Assembly (NCBI GenBank): GCA_007123105.1
Contig: SKNY01000048.1
Location: 1-40,188, forward strand
Direction of reading: 5' to 3'
DNA length: 40,188 nucleotides
Source: Salinarchaeum sp.
GTDB lineage: Archaea; Halobacteriota; Halobacteria; Halobacteriales; SKNY01
The position numbers were made by a program, and so were the translations under genes. The stretch's first letter is position 1, and each line of letters starts with the position of its first letter. Below the pieces are notes generated by a model. It had not been told where the DNA came from, ran no database searches, and saw nothing but the letters and a program-made list of their open reading frames with translations. Shown here piece by piece: positions 24,890-33,265 of the stretch.

Positions 24890-24910
24890 GTTGCGTCGGA
24901 GCGGAGATTG

Positions 24911-24920
24911 GCATAAACCG
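24911..24920 (-). promoter_or_regulatory. TATA box of the phosphatase gene
   Basis: CGGTTTATGC on the minus strand, with the TATA core centred about 26 nt before the ATG at 24889, suggesting a leaderless transcript. Confidence 0.5.
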
Positions 24921-24973
24921 TTGTCGTTCCGCGGTTTCAGAACGCTTTTGCCACGCCCAACTACCCACCCGGT

Positions 24974-26020
24974 ATGTCATATCGCATCGGCATCATCGGC
25001 TGTGGCACTATGGGCCGGTCGCACGTTCGGACCTACGACGCGATCGAGCGCGCAGACGTCGTCGCCAACGTGGACATGGTCGCCGACGCCGCGTCCGCGT
25101 TCGCGAACGAGCACGGTACGACGGCCTACACCGACCACGAAGCAATGCTCGCCGAGGAGGAACTCGACGTGGTCTCGGTCTGCACCTGGCATTCGACCCA
25201 CGCAGAACTGACCATCGCAGCCTGTGAGGCCGGTGTCTCCGGCGTGATCCTGGAAAAGCCCATGGCGACGAACATGGGCGAGACGCGGGACATCCTCGAC
25301 GCCGCCGAGCGCAACGACGTTGCGCTCATCGTCTCACACCAGCGTCGTCACGACCCCGTCCACGAAGAAACACGGGCAGCGATCCAGGACGGCGCAATCG
25401 GACAACCACAGCTGGTTCGCGTTGGCTACCGCAACGGCCTGCTCAATTGGGGAACCCACCTGATCGACATGGCTCGGTACGTCCTCGGCGATCCAGCGCC
25501 GGCCTGGGTGAGCGGACACGTCGAACGCCGGACCGACCGGTACGAGCGCGAACTGGCCATCGAGGACAATTGTACGGGTACTGTCGCCTTCGAGGACGGC
25601 AGTCGGCTGATCGTTGAAATGGACGTGCCCGATCCGGACGTGACCGACACCCGGCTGCAGTTTTACGGCAACCGAGGGGTGTGCGAGCTCGCGCTGGGTT
25701 CGACGGCCACCGTCACGTCGATCGACGGGACGAGGGAACTCGCCCCGGAGGGAGATCGGGGGAATCGACACGCCATGACCGAGGAGTTCTTCGACCTCCT
25801 CGATGGCGAACGGACCGATCACCGATGTCTCGGCAATCACGCCGCACCAACAATGGAGATCATGATGGGACTCTACGAGTCAGCACGAACCCGGCAGCTT
25901 GTGGAGTTTCCACTGCGCACCCGGGCGAATCCACTCGCACTCCTCATCGAGGAAGAACTGCCGCCGGAATATCCCGGAGGCTACGACATTCGTCTCCCGT
26001 ACAAAAGCATCCGCGACTAG
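24974..26020 (+). CDS. Gfo/Idh/MocA-family sugar or cyclitol dehydrogenase
   Basis: A 348-aa NAD(P)-dependent oxidoreductase. The Rossmann start [17 protein letters not shown] has GxGxx[14 protein letters not shown] leads to the family's [15 protein letters not shown] motif, whose Lys is catalytic. [15 protein letters not shown] supplies the family's second catalytic His (GTHLID) in place of the usual D/G-xxxH. The C-terminal beta-sheet domain is complete. Typical substrates are glucose, inositol, scyllo-inosose or amino-sugar derivatives. Start ATG 24974, with a weak TATA-like CTTTTGCC about 27 nt upstream. Its TAG overlaps the convergent regulator stop in CTAG. Confidence 0.88.
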   Translation: MSYRIGIIGCGTMGRSHVRTYDAIERADVVANVDMVADAASAFANEHGTTAYTDHEAMLAEEELDVVSVCTWHSTHAELTIAACEAGVSGVILEKPMATNMGETRDILDAAERNDVALIVSHQRRHDPVHEETRAAIQDGAIGQPQLVRVGYRNGLLNWGTHLIDMARYVLGDPAPAWVSGHVERRTDRYERELAIEDNCTGTVAFEDGSRLIVEMDVPDPDVTDTRLQFYGNRGVCELALGSTATVTSIDGTRELAPEGDRGNRHAMTEEFFDLLDGERTDHRCLGNHAAPTMEIMMGLYESARTRQLVEFPLRTRANPLALLIEEELPPEYPGGYDIRLPYKSIRD

Positions 26021-26985
26021 TGTTGTGCGGGTTCGGCCGAGCGGTCCCAAATCATCTCGCGAACGTCATCTACGTCGCCCATGTCCTCGACTTCGTCCCG
26101 GGAAACGATCGCGGTCCCGTCGATGGACTCCTCACGGGCGTCGTCGACGAAGTACACCGACCGGGTACCGGTCACGCGGCCGATCGACGCCATGAGTTTC
26201 GCCCGCTTCTCAGCCGTCCGAGAATAGGTCGAGTGCCCCGTGAGCACGTGAAGTGGGCCCTCTTCGTCCTCACTGATCGCCTTAAATGGCGACCGCGAGG
26301 TGGGATGGACCTGGAAGCCGGCCTGGGTCATCACGGTGACAATGACCGCATCGTCCGGGTCCATCTCCGGCGGGCTCGGGGTTGGCTCGGATTTCCGGAC
26401 ATCCTCTGCACCCTCGAGAACTTCGACTGGCGTCGCGAGTGGACGCTCGAATAAGTCTTCGAGCTCCATTGCGATCTCGATGCTCGCGTTCATGCCGTCC
26501 TCGTATTTTGAGACGGTCCGTCTGGAGACGCCGAGTTCCTGGGCGAGCCGGCCGAGACTCCAGCCGCGGGCCTCGCGCTCCTCGCAGAGCGTTTCGCTTT
26601 CGATGTTGACGTACAGACCGCCTGGTGCGGCGTAGATGAGGGGTGGGACCTCCTCGACGAACAACTCCATGGCCGTGTCGGGACTCAACACCGGTACCCC
26701 GTGGCGGAAGTACACCACACCGGGGTTGAGATCTTCGTCCCGCGTTCGCAGGCCGACGACCAGCGGCGTAGCGTCGAGATAGGTCCCGAGCCGCCGCATT
26801 TCTTCGCCAGTCTGGGCGTCAAATCCGTCGATGTTGCCCAGAATTTTCAGGAGGATGAGATCCTCACCTCGGCGGGCCGCGACGTCGAAGCTCTTCGGAC
26901 GAATCGAACAACGGTCGCTCACCACGAAGCCCGCATCCACGAGCATGGCCATGACGTTGCCGACGAACGCGGATCGCGACATCAT
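26017..26985 (-). CDS. Archaeal HTH (Xre-type) transcriptional regulator
   Basis: A 322-aa protein. Residues 1-115 form an alpha/beta domain ([53 protein letters not shown]) like the nuclease-fold-like N-terminus of the conserved archaeal HTH regulator group COG1395. The helix-turn-helix is at 141-164 ([24 protein letters not shown]). A second alpha/beta domain with [18 protein letters not shown] resembles the first, ending in an acidic tail. Members occur across archaea, and the regulon is unknown. ATG 26985 follows a TATA box by about 24 nt; the longer frame to 27618 is antisense to tiaS. It is divergent from tiaS. Confidence 0.85.
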   Translation of the reverse strand: MMSRSAFVGNVMAMLVDAGFVVSDRCSIRPKSFDVAARRGEDLILLKILGNIDGFDAQTGEEMRRLGTYLDATPLVVGLRTRDEDLNPGVVYFRHGVPVLSPDTAMELFVEEVPPLIYAAPGGLYVNIESETLCEEREARGWSLGRLAQELGVSRRTVSKYEDGMNASIEIAMELEDLFERPLATPVEVLEGAEDVRKSEPTPSPPEMDPDDAVIVTVMTQAGFQVHPTSRSPFKAISEDEEGPLHVLTGHSTYSRTAEKRAKLMASIGRVTGTRSVYFVDDAREESIDGTAIVSRDEVEDMGDVDDVREMIWDRSAEPAQH

Positions 26986-27004
26986 AAGCAAATAGACACT
27001 TCTA

Positions 27005-27012
27005 CCATATAT
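27005..27012 (-). promoter_or_regulatory. TATA box of the HTH regulator
   Basis: The minus-strand ATATATGG element is centred about 24 nt before the ATG at 26985, consistent with a leaderless transcript and with the chosen start. Confidence 0.6.
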
Positions 27013-27118
27013 GCGTTTTGCCGAGCCGGGTGCGAATACGGACCCCGCCAGTGAGCATACTGGACGTGTCACAGTAGCGATGCGAAACGGGTTAGCCAGA
27101 CCGGCACAAGTGCATGGT

Positions 27119-28396
27119 ATGGCCATTGTGGCCGTCGACGACACCGACTCGCGTTCCGGGGGAATGTGTACCACCTGGATCGGTAGCGAGATCGCCGACC
27201 GCCTCCCGGACCCGACGGCATACCTGGTACGGTTGTGTCCGGCAGTCGAGCACAAAACCCGCGGAAACGGTGCCGTGGCAGTCGCTGACGACACCGTCAC
27301 GGCAGACGCACTGGCGTCAATCGCCCGTGACCTCGTCACAGCGCATGCGGTCCTCGAGGACCCAGAGACGAATCCCGGGGTCGTCGCCGTCGAGAGCTCG
27401 TCCGCACCGACCGAGGTAATTGATTTTGGCCGATCAGCCGTACATCGGGAGGTCACGCGCGAGGAAGCAACCACGGCCCGGGCTCCCCTTGATGCCCGGA
27501 CCCACGCATGGGGGAACGGACGGGGACTCATCGGGGCCACAGCGGCCGTGGCCGCGGTGCTTGGCCGAGCGACGGGACACCCGAGCCGCTGGCTCCGGTC
27601 GTGGTCGTACGAGACCATTGCCTACCGCGAGCACCCGCGGTGGGGCACCGAGCGGACCGTGTCCGTCGAGCCGGCCAAACCGATCATTGCCCGTCGCTGG
27701 CCGGCGGTATGGGATACGATTGATCCAACTGCTGGCGTGTGTGCGTGTGTTCCAAACAGTCCGTGTCCGGTGTTGTTCGGCATTCGGGGTGACGATCCTG
27801 ACGACATCGCCGCAGTGGTCGCGGCGATCGACAGTGAACCCATCGCCCGTCATACGACGTTTCATACAAACCAGGGTACCGACGGCCACTTGCGGCCGGC
27901 CACCATCGCAGCGCTGACTGCCGGCCGGAGCTTTCGTACCGCCGGGACCGTCGGTGCCGAACCCCGTGACCACCGTGGGGGACGGGTAACGGTACCAATC
28001 GTAGCCGAGGGTGTCACCGTCGAGTGCGTGGCGTTCGCACCAACGGGGCCGTTTCGGCATATCGTTCGGGGGCTTCGGCCTGGGGATCGCATTATCGCGT
28101 GCGGAGAAGTCGAGGACGGGTCCCTCAAGCTCGAAAAGCTAGCACTCACAAATCGCAGTCTGACCGTCGATGCCACGCCTCGGTGCCCGGGCTGCAATCG
28201 GACGATGGAAAGTGCTGGGCGCGATCAGGGGTTTCGCTGCCGATCCTGTGGCACGACAGGGAGGTACCGTCGTCGTGTGCCCGACCGGTCCATTGCCATC
28301 GGTTGGTATGAAGTACCACCGGGCGCACGGCGCCACCTCGCGGCACCGTTGGCACGGGTCCAGACAGACCTCCCAGCGTTCGCTTACCGTGGTTAG
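27119..28396 (+). CDS. tiaS: tRNA(Ile2) 2-agmatinylcytidine synthetase TiaS
   Basis: A 425-aa enzyme that uses ATP and agmatine to modify C34 of tRNA-Ile2 (CAU) so it reads AUA; archaea-specific and essential. Visible: the N-terminal [19 protein letters not shown] (4-22) of the DUF1743/TiaS kinase domain, [20 protein letters not shown], and [39 protein letters not shown] is the ferredoxin-like link. An OB-fold stretch ([29 protein letters not shown]) is followed by a zinc ribbon (CPGC...CRSCG). The domain order and length match the family. The last 4 nt overlap the convergent aspartoacylase-like gene stop. Confidence 0.93.
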   Translation: MAIVAVDDTDSRSGGMCTTWIGSEIADRLPDPTAYLVRLCPAVEHKTRGNGAVAVADDTVTADALASIARDLVTAHAVLEDPETNPGVVAVESSSAPTEVIDFGRSAVHREVTREEATTARAPLDARTHAWGNGRGLIGATAAVAAVLGRATGHPSRWLRSWSYETIAYREHPRWGTERTVSVEPAKPIIARRWPAVWDTIDPTAGVCACVPNSPCPVLFGIRGDDPDDIAAVVAAIDSEPIARHTTFHTNQGTDGHLRPATIAALTAGRSFRTAGTVGAEPRDHRGGRVTVPIVAEGVTVECVAFAPTGPFRHIVRGLRPGDRIIACGEVEDGSLKLEKLALTNRSLTVDATPRCPGCNRTMESAGRDQGFRCRSCGTTGRYRRRVPDRSIAIGWYEVPPGARRHLAAPLARVQTDLPAFAYRG

Positions 28397-29352
28397 TATT
28401 CACCGACGTTGGTGCCAACGGTACAGACGTACTCGCCGGTTGCGACCTGCGGAAGCCGGCGTGCCCGCCAAAGCACACCGTCCTCCTCGGCAGTCACCAC
28501 AGCGCGTTCGGTCCCGAAAATCGTCGTAACGCGAAAAAGTGGATCACCGACAGTGACCCGATCACCAAGCGTTGCCACCAGTGATACGAGGCCGCCATCC
28601 GGAGCACCGTACTGTTCGAACGATCGGGCACGAACTTGTGTAGATAGTGAGACAGTCGGTCCCTCGAGGAACCCGTAATAGCCAAGGACGCGTTCGACCC
28701 CACGCACCCCAATTTCGATGCTCGAGTTCGACCAGCCCACGCTCCCGCCGAGTTCCGGATCGATCGTCGGGATACCCGCGTCTGGACCGGCCCGCGCAAG
28801 CTGGCCGTCCGGACCTTTTTGATCGAGTATGTAGCCACAGTCGAACACCTTTGCGAGTTCGAGACAGGCGCCGTGGAGCGTATGGCCCTGTCCACATCGG
28901 ACGCGACATTCTTCGATCATTCGACTGGTCGAGCCCTGGTGGAGATCCAGGATGTAGTCGGCCTCTTTAGCGATGGTAAAAGTGGCGGCCGCGATGCGCT
29001 CGCTTGAGCTACCATCCTCGTCCCCTGGATAGGTACGATTGATCTTGGTATCGTCGAGCGGATTTCGGTGTTTCCCGGCGTGAAACCCGAACGGGTTTAC
29101 AACGCCCACGGCAACGATTTCACCCGAAAGGGCGGTCGGATCGATCGTCGGGAGTACCCGGTTGAGAACGCCGACACCGTTGACTTCGTCCCCGTCGCTG
29201 GCGGCCTGGAGATAGAGTCGCTCGCCCGAGGTCGCACCATTGATTACCGCGACTGGGAGCGTCACCGGCGTGCCGTCACGGTGGTCTCCCACGTCGAGTT
29301 CGCCAACAGCGGTTTCACCGGGGGCAGCACTGGCGGTCCCGACGGAAAGCAT
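28393..29352 (-). CDS. Succinylglutamate desuccinylase/aspartoacylase-like protein
   Basis: A 319-aa M14-type zinc hydrolase-like protein. AVGVVNPFGFHAGKHRNPLDDTKINRTYPG and GSSSERIAAAT match the AspA/AstE core (the N, R and NRxxPG residues), and DLHQGS (136-141) supplies one zinc His. The first zinc motif, normally HGDE, reads DGDE (53-56), so the first His ligand is replaced by Asp; I believe this also occurs in other haloarchaeal members. The C-terminal domain (VSLVATLGDRVTVGDPLFRV, TAEEDGVLWRARRLPQVATGEYV) is the usual beta-rich barrel. Substrate unknown. ATG 29352 is chosen, with a TATA-like GCTAAACC about 25 nt upstream. It begins 48 nt beyond the oapC end on the same strand. Confidence 0.8.
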   Translation of the reverse strand: MLSVGTASAAPGETAVGELDVGDHRDGTPVTLPVAVINGATSGERLYLQAASDGDEVNGVGVLNRVLPTIDPTALSGEIVAVGVVNPFGFHAGKHRNPLDDTKINRTYPGDEDGSSSERIAAATFTIAKEADYILDLHQGSTSRMIEECRVRCGQGHTLHGACLELAKVFDCGYILDQKGPDGQLARAGPDAGIPTIDPELGGSVGWSNSSIEIGVRGVERVLGYYGFLEGPTVSLSTQVRARSFEQYGAPDGGLVSLVATLGDRVTVGDPLFRVTTIFGTERAVVTAEEDGVLWRARRLPQVATGEYVCTVGTNVGEY

Positions 29353-29399
29353 TACTTCAATAGAATGATCCCCGGGGTTTAGCGATTCTGGAAGTGAAA

Positions 29400-29966
29400 T
29401 TACTTGGTCAGCGATTCCGGGACCTCGATCGCGTACCGACCGTTTTCCTGCAGTTCGATAATACACTCACGGCGTTCATACAGCTCCATGAGGTTGAGTT
29501 CGTATTCACCGCGATCTACGATCTTGATGCTCTCGAATCGGTCCTCGAGCTGTTCCCGGAGGTCGGCCAGGTCGGGTTGAGGTTCAGGATCGGGCTCCGG
29601 ATCGTCGGGCCGTACATCACCCTGCATCGCACCAACGGCAGTCGAATTCGGCAGCTGATCCGCCGAGATTGTGGTCGATCGCGCGTCCGTCTGGGCCGGA
29701 TCCTCACCTGTCAACGTTGACCGATCATGCATCGAAGCGAGGTAGTCTGGATCGGGCTCGGCTTCGATCATGTCGTCATCGTCACCGCGCCGCAGTACGG
29801 CATCGATGAGGGATCGATCGTCCTCGCTTGAATCCTGAGGTACGGACTGTTCGACCCCGTCCGGAAGGTACTGAAACCGATTACCACCGCACTCCGGACA
29901 GCCCGACAGCATCTCGGTCGAACCATCGGGAAAACCGCGTCCGCAGTTAGTACATTCGTGGGCCAT
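29400..29966 (-). CDS. oapC: OapC/ArvC zinc-ribbon protein
   Basis: A 188-aa protein. Cys5, Cys8, Cys23 and Cys26 form an N-terminal zinc ribbon (HECTNCGRGF ... SGCPECGGNRFQ). A long acidic low-complexity stretch with Pro/Asp repeats (DPEPDPEPQPD near 130-140) follows, then a C-terminal region with FESIKIVDRGEYELNLMELYERRECIIEL, the conserved end of the family. OapC is one of three origin-associated proteins next to orc1 in haloarchaea; the trio has been renamed Arv for a role in vesicle formation (established knowledge, from memory). The start may instead be the GTG at 29972, which overlaps the oapB stop; the ATG at 29966 gives the usual MxHxCTNC beginning. Confidence 0.87.
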   Translation of the reverse strand: MAHECTNCGRGFPDGSTEMLSGCPECGGNRFQYLPDGVEQSVPQDSSEDDRSLIDAVLRRGDDDDMIEAEPDPDYLASMHDRSTLTGEDPAQTDARSTTISADQLPNSTAVGAMQGDVRPDDPEPDPEPQPDLADLREQLEDRFESIKIVDRGEYELNLMELYERRECIIELQENGRYAIEVPESLTK

Positions 29967-29968
29967 AC

Positions 29969-30355
29969 TCACGAAACGAGCGCCTTGATCAGCGTCTCGT
30001 CCTTATGGAGCGTCTCAATCCGGTTGGCCGGCCCGATAACAGTCAATTTCGAAGACGAGTCCCGGCCGATGATGCGATTGAGAATTCCGCTCGCTTCTGC
30101 ACCCGACCGTGGATAGGTCTCGATTTCGATCCCGCTGAATTCGTCCGGGCTGATCTCGCTCATCGTCACCTCGATGAGTCGGCTCTCCTCGTCAGGGCTG
30201 AGCCCGTCCTCGAGGATAACGATATTGCCTTCGTGGACGCCGTCGAGGATCATTCGAATCTTTTCCATAGTTGCCTTTGATGCCATCCGTTCGCCGCTGA
30301 TCAGGTCGATTTGAACGCCCTCGGCACCAGTTGATAATTCTGCCATCAATTTCAC
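29969..30355 (-). CDS. oapB: OapB/ArvB, DUF2073 protein
   Basis: A 128-aa DUF2073 protein. Conserved segments are EGVQIDLISGERM, MEKIRMILDGVHEGNIVILEDGLSPDEESRLIEVTM split over the core, FSGIEIETYP and LTVIGPANRIETLHKDE. The GTG start at 30355 overlaps the oapA stop (GTGA) and gives the family's usual N-terminal length; the ATG at 30346 is an alternative. Being translationally coupled to the GTPase gene, it probably acts in the same complex. No enzyme motif is visible, and its biochemical role is not established. Confidence 0.9.
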   Translation of the reverse strand: MKLMAELSTGAEGVQIDLISGERMASKATMEKIRMILDGVHEGNIVILEDGLSPDEESRLIEVTMSEISPDEFSGIEIETYPRSGAEASGILNRIIGRDSSSKLTVIGPANRIETLHKDETLIKALVS

Positions 30356-30993
30356 CCGAAGTATTCCGCAATTTTGTCGTACACCTCGTCCATGTTCTTG
30401 CCTTCGAGTGCAGAGAGGGGGACTGTTTCATGTTGAGGAAACGCGTTCGATATTCGTTGCACGCTCGAGTCCTCAAGGTCGATCTTGTTCGCGAAAATCA
30501 ACACCGGAATGTCACGGCTTTCGATGATACCGATAAGCATCGTGTTCACCTGGGTGAACGGATCCTCGGCGCTGTCGAGTACGTAGATCACACCGTCGAT
30601 ATCCTCGCGGAGCCAGTGCATCGCCTCGGCGACGCCCTCTGTTGCCTCCCGGGACCGTCGAATCGCATCTTCCTCTTCGATATCGAATTCGAGGAATTCC
30701 TGATAATCGACCTTGGTTGTTACACCTGGAGTGTCGACGATATCGATCGTTACTGTATTCCCGTTGCGTTTGATCTCTACGTTCTCTTTGCGTCGCGCGC
30801 GACGAGTTTCGTGTGGAATATGACTTTCCGGGCCGATGGCATCCCCTGTCCAATCACGTGCAATTCGATTCGAAAGAGTGGTTTTCCCGGCGTTTGGAGG
30901 CCCATAAATCCCGATCCGCTTCGGTTCTCCATCGCTGAATAAGCGATCGGTTACGTCGGTAATACTGGTGCGAATGCTGGTCAGCAGTCCCAT
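30352..30993 (-). CDS. oapA: OapA/ArvA Era-like small GTPase
   Basis: A 213-aa TRAFAC GTPase. The P-loop is GPPNAGKT (31-38), switch II DTPG (87-90) and the base-specificity motif NKID (169-172). An RRARRKENVEIKRNG segment and SREATEGVAEAMHWLRE are typical of the haloarchaeal protein. In Haloferax this GTPase drives extracellular vesicle formation (ArvA; established knowledge, from memory), although it was first named for its place beside the origin. ATG 30993 has a GGTGAT Shine-Dalgarno-like site 6 nt upstream; a GTG at 31011 is less likely. It is first in the oapABC operon, with a TATA-like CTTTACG near 31038-31044. Confidence 0.93.
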   Translation of the reverse strand: MGLLTSIRTSITDVTDRLFSDGEPKRIGIYGPPNAGKTTLSNRIARDWTGDAIGPESHIPHETRRARRKENVEIKRNGNTVTIDIVDTPGVTTKVDYQEFLEFDIEEEDAIRRSREATEGVAEAMHWLREDIDGVIYVLDSAEDPFTQVNTMLIGIIESRDIPVLIFANKIDLEDSSVQRISNAFPQHETVPLSALEGKNMDEVYDKIAEYFG

Positions 30994-31171
30994 AGAATCA
31001 CCATCCGACACTCGCGGGCTTGCATACGGTCGTCCACGTAAAGTTTCGACATAAGGTTACGTCAGACGTTCGTCAGACGGATCACGGTTCGAGTTCGATT
31101 ATCTTGTCAATGGATGTACTCCGAGAATATAGCTGGAGTAAGCCGTGTGATCGGTGACGACTGGGGAACGA

Positions 31172-31198
31172 CCCCGACCCCTCTATTTCGGGTGGAAC
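31172..31198 (-). repeat. Origin recognition box, left copy
   Basis: Read on the minus strand it begins GTTCCACCCGAAATAGAGGG and continues G, T, then a G-string ending at 31172. It aligns with the right copy over TCCA, GAAAT, AGGGGT and the terminal G run, in opposite orientation. This is the expected binding site for the Orc1 encoded alongside. Confidence 0.8.
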
Positions 31199-31360
31199 GG
31201 AATGAACCACCAACCCGCCTAGTTGTGTCAAATAACCCTAGTTAACATCAATTCGTTGGTGTGGATAAATCGAGTTTCCCACTAAGGATATTGTTCTGAT
31301 TATATCCTAATAGCTGTTTTGGTTGTAGTTTAGGTCGATTTGGTGGTAGTAGGTTCTACC

Positions 31361-31386
31361 CTCCAGTGGAAATGAAGGGGTGGGGG
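31361..31386 (+). repeat. Origin recognition box, right copy
   Basis: Begins CTCCAGTGGAAATGAAGGGG followed by TGGGGG. The core TCCAsTGGAAA...GAAGGGGT is close to the general archaeal ORB consensus. It is the inverted partner of 31172-31198. Confidence 0.87.
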
Positions 31387-31592
31387 CCGGGTTGGACAGA
31401 GTACAAACGCCATAACCCTGTTTGACTCGAACAAATTGGATGTGTGTCGAACCCTACCGGTATCCTATGCTCATCGGCCATATACGGGGTGTAAGCGGTG
31501 GTCTCTCCCGGATACAGCCCTGTATGGAATCAGTTATGGTCAGATTAAGGGAATTATCGGCCGATGTGTACGCACAGGAACATGCCAACAGT

Positions 31593-31609
31593 GGAGGAAA
31601 GAATTTAAG
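31593..31609 (+). promoter_or_regulatory. Possible orc1 promoter
   Basis: A purine-rich stretch GGAGGAAAGAATTTAAGA includes a BRE-like run and a TTTAAG TATA-like core. It would start transcription near 31630 and leave a leader of about 100 nt before orc1, unusual where most genes here seem leaderless. Weak call. Confidence 0.3.
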
Positions 31610-31735
31610 ACCCTCCTGTACCCTTCCTTCGTCTGCACTCGGCCACTGGGGATGGGAACGTCGCACGGGGAATGGGGACCGATGCGACACCGGTGGACGT
31701 GAGATCGGAGCGGCTGCGCTGGCGCACACCAGGGG

Positions 31736-33265
31736 ATGGTACGACACATGACGATACCACATTCGGACGACGACACCGAATTCCGCCGTGGGGCGGCTAG
31801 TTCGAGCGCGTTGGATCCGTTTGAAGGGCTAACGCCTGCAAACGATGCAACTGAGGAATCAAGTGACGGACTCTTTGATGATATTCTCAGTGGAGATCCA
31901 ATCTTTACTAATAAGGAGGTGTTGCGTCCATCGTATACACCCGATGAACTTCCGCATCGGTCGGATCAGATCAACAACATGGCAACGATCCTCGTATCGG
32001 CCTTGCGTGGCCAAACTCCCTCCAATATCCTGATTTACGGCAAAACTGGGACCGGCAAAACTGCGAGCGCAAAGTACGTCAGTCAGGAACTTGAGCGGAC
32101 GTCGCAGCGATATCGCGTACCCTGTGCGGTGCATTACATCAATTGTGAGGTGACTGATACGCAGTATCGCGTCCTCGCACAACTCGCAAACTCCTTTCAG
32201 GACGATAATGAGCGGCTCATCGAACAAGCGATTGAACTCGCACGTACGGACGATCCGATAGCGGGCGACGGGGAGGACGAGCGACGGACCGCAATCGCGG
32301 AGTTCATGCGCGATCGCAACCTCCTCAGTGCCTCCGCCGACGAACAGATCGACGCCTTGCAATCGTATCGCAGTTCCCTGGCGCAGGTCCCCATGACCGG
32401 CTGGCCGACTGATCGAGTCTACGAGGAGTTTTTCAACGCGGTTGATTTTGCCGAGCGCGTGGTCGTCATCATGCTCGACGAGATCGACAAGCTCGTCGAA
32501 AAATCCGGGGATGATACCCTCTATAACCTCTCCCGAATGAACTCGTCGCTCACGCGCTCAAAGGTGTCAATTATCGGTATTTCCAACGACTTAAAATTCA
32601 CAGACTTCCTCGATCCCCGCGTCAAATCCAGTCTTGGCGAGGAAGAAATCGTCTTTCCACCGTACGACGCGAACCAACTCCGCGATATTCTCGAGCACCG
32701 CGCGCGTCATTCTTTCGTCGACGGAGCGCTATCCGAGGACGTTATTCCGTTATGTGCGGCATTTGCAGCCCAGGAACACGGCGATGCCCGACGGGCGCTG
32801 GATCTGCTTCGAACCGCGGGCGAACTCGCCGAACGAAGTCAGGACGATCTGGTGTGTGAAGGTCACGTTCGTGATGCCCAGGAGAAGATCGAACTCGACC
32901 GCGTGGTCGAAGTAGTTCGCACGTTACCGGCACAGTCGAAAATCGTCCTCTATGCGATTATCACGCTCGAACAACGCGGTGCCCGGAGCGTCAACACTGG
33001 TGAGGTATTCAACGTATACAAGCACCTCTGTGGAGAAATTGACGCCGACGTACTCACTCAACGTCGGGTAAGTGACTTGATCAGCGAACTCGACATGCTC
33101 GGGATCGTCAACGCCGTCGTTGTGAGCAAGGGTCGGTACGGTCGGACCAAGGAGATCAACCTCTCGGTCCCGGTCGCCAACACCGAAGCGGTGTTGGTCA
33201 CCGATTCGCGGTTGAGCGACCTCGAGGAGGTCGAACCCTCCTTTCAGACGCATTTCGAGCTTTGA
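31736..33265 (+). CDS. orc1: Orc1/Cdc6 replication initiator
   Basis: A 509-aa AAA+ ATPase. Walker A is GKTGTGKT (102-109) and Walker B is VIMLDEID (244-251). The sensor-1 region reads SIIGISNDLKFTDFLDPRVKSSL. EVFNVYKHLCGEIDADVLTQRRVSDLISELDMLGIV is the C-terminal winged helix that contacts origin boxes. The unstructured acidic N-terminal extension (1-55) is normal for the haloarchaeal Orc1 located beside oriC1. It binds the ORBs and helps load MCM. Start: ATG 31736, with ATG 31748 equally possible; neither has a clear ribosome-binding site. Its stop is directly followed by the stop of the convergent signal peptidase gene. Confidence 0.95.
   Translation: MVRHMTIPHSDDDTEFRRGAASSSALDPFEGLTPANDATEESSDGLFDDILSGDPIFTNKEVLRPSYTPDELPHRSDQINNMATILVSALRGQTPSNILIYGKTGTGKTASAKYVSQELERTSQRYRVPCAVHYINCEVTDTQYRVLAQLANSFQDDNERLIEQAIELARTDDPIAGDGEDERRTAIAEFMRDRNLLSASADEQIDALQSYRSSLAQVPMTGWPTDRVYEEFFNAVDFAERVVVIMLDEIDKLVEKSGDDTLYNLSRMNSSLTRSKVSIIGISNDLKFTDFLDPRVKSSLGEEEIVFPPYDANQLRDILEHRARHSFVDGALSEDVIPLCAAFAAQEHGDARRALDLLRTAGELAERSQDDLVCEGHVRDAQEKIELDRVVEVVRTLPAQSKIVLYAIITLEQRGARSVNTGEVFNVYKHLCGEIDADVLTQRRVSDLISELDMLGIVNAVVVSKGRYGRTKEINLSVPVANTEAVLVTDSRLSDLEEVEPSFQTHFEL

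Larger units (their letters stand above)
31012..31735. other. Chromosomal replication origin (oriC1-like)
   Basis: A 720-bp intergenic region between divergent oapA and orc1, the classic position of haloarchaeal oriC1. It holds two long inverted origin recognition boxes (31172-31198 and 31361-31386). They flank the most AT-rich DNA in the window (about 31200-31350), which is the likely unwinding element. The G-rich ends of both boxes point away from the AT-rich core. G-rich stretches near 31640-31680 might be degenerate mini-boxes, but I could not make a convincing alignment. Whether this is the genome's main origin cannot be judged from the window. Confidence 0.87.

Noticed and set aside
31640-31680. 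Possible third origin box in the G-rich stretch before orc1
   Set aside because: Only the G-runs match; the TCCA and GAAAT parts are missing, so it fails alignment with the two clear boxes.
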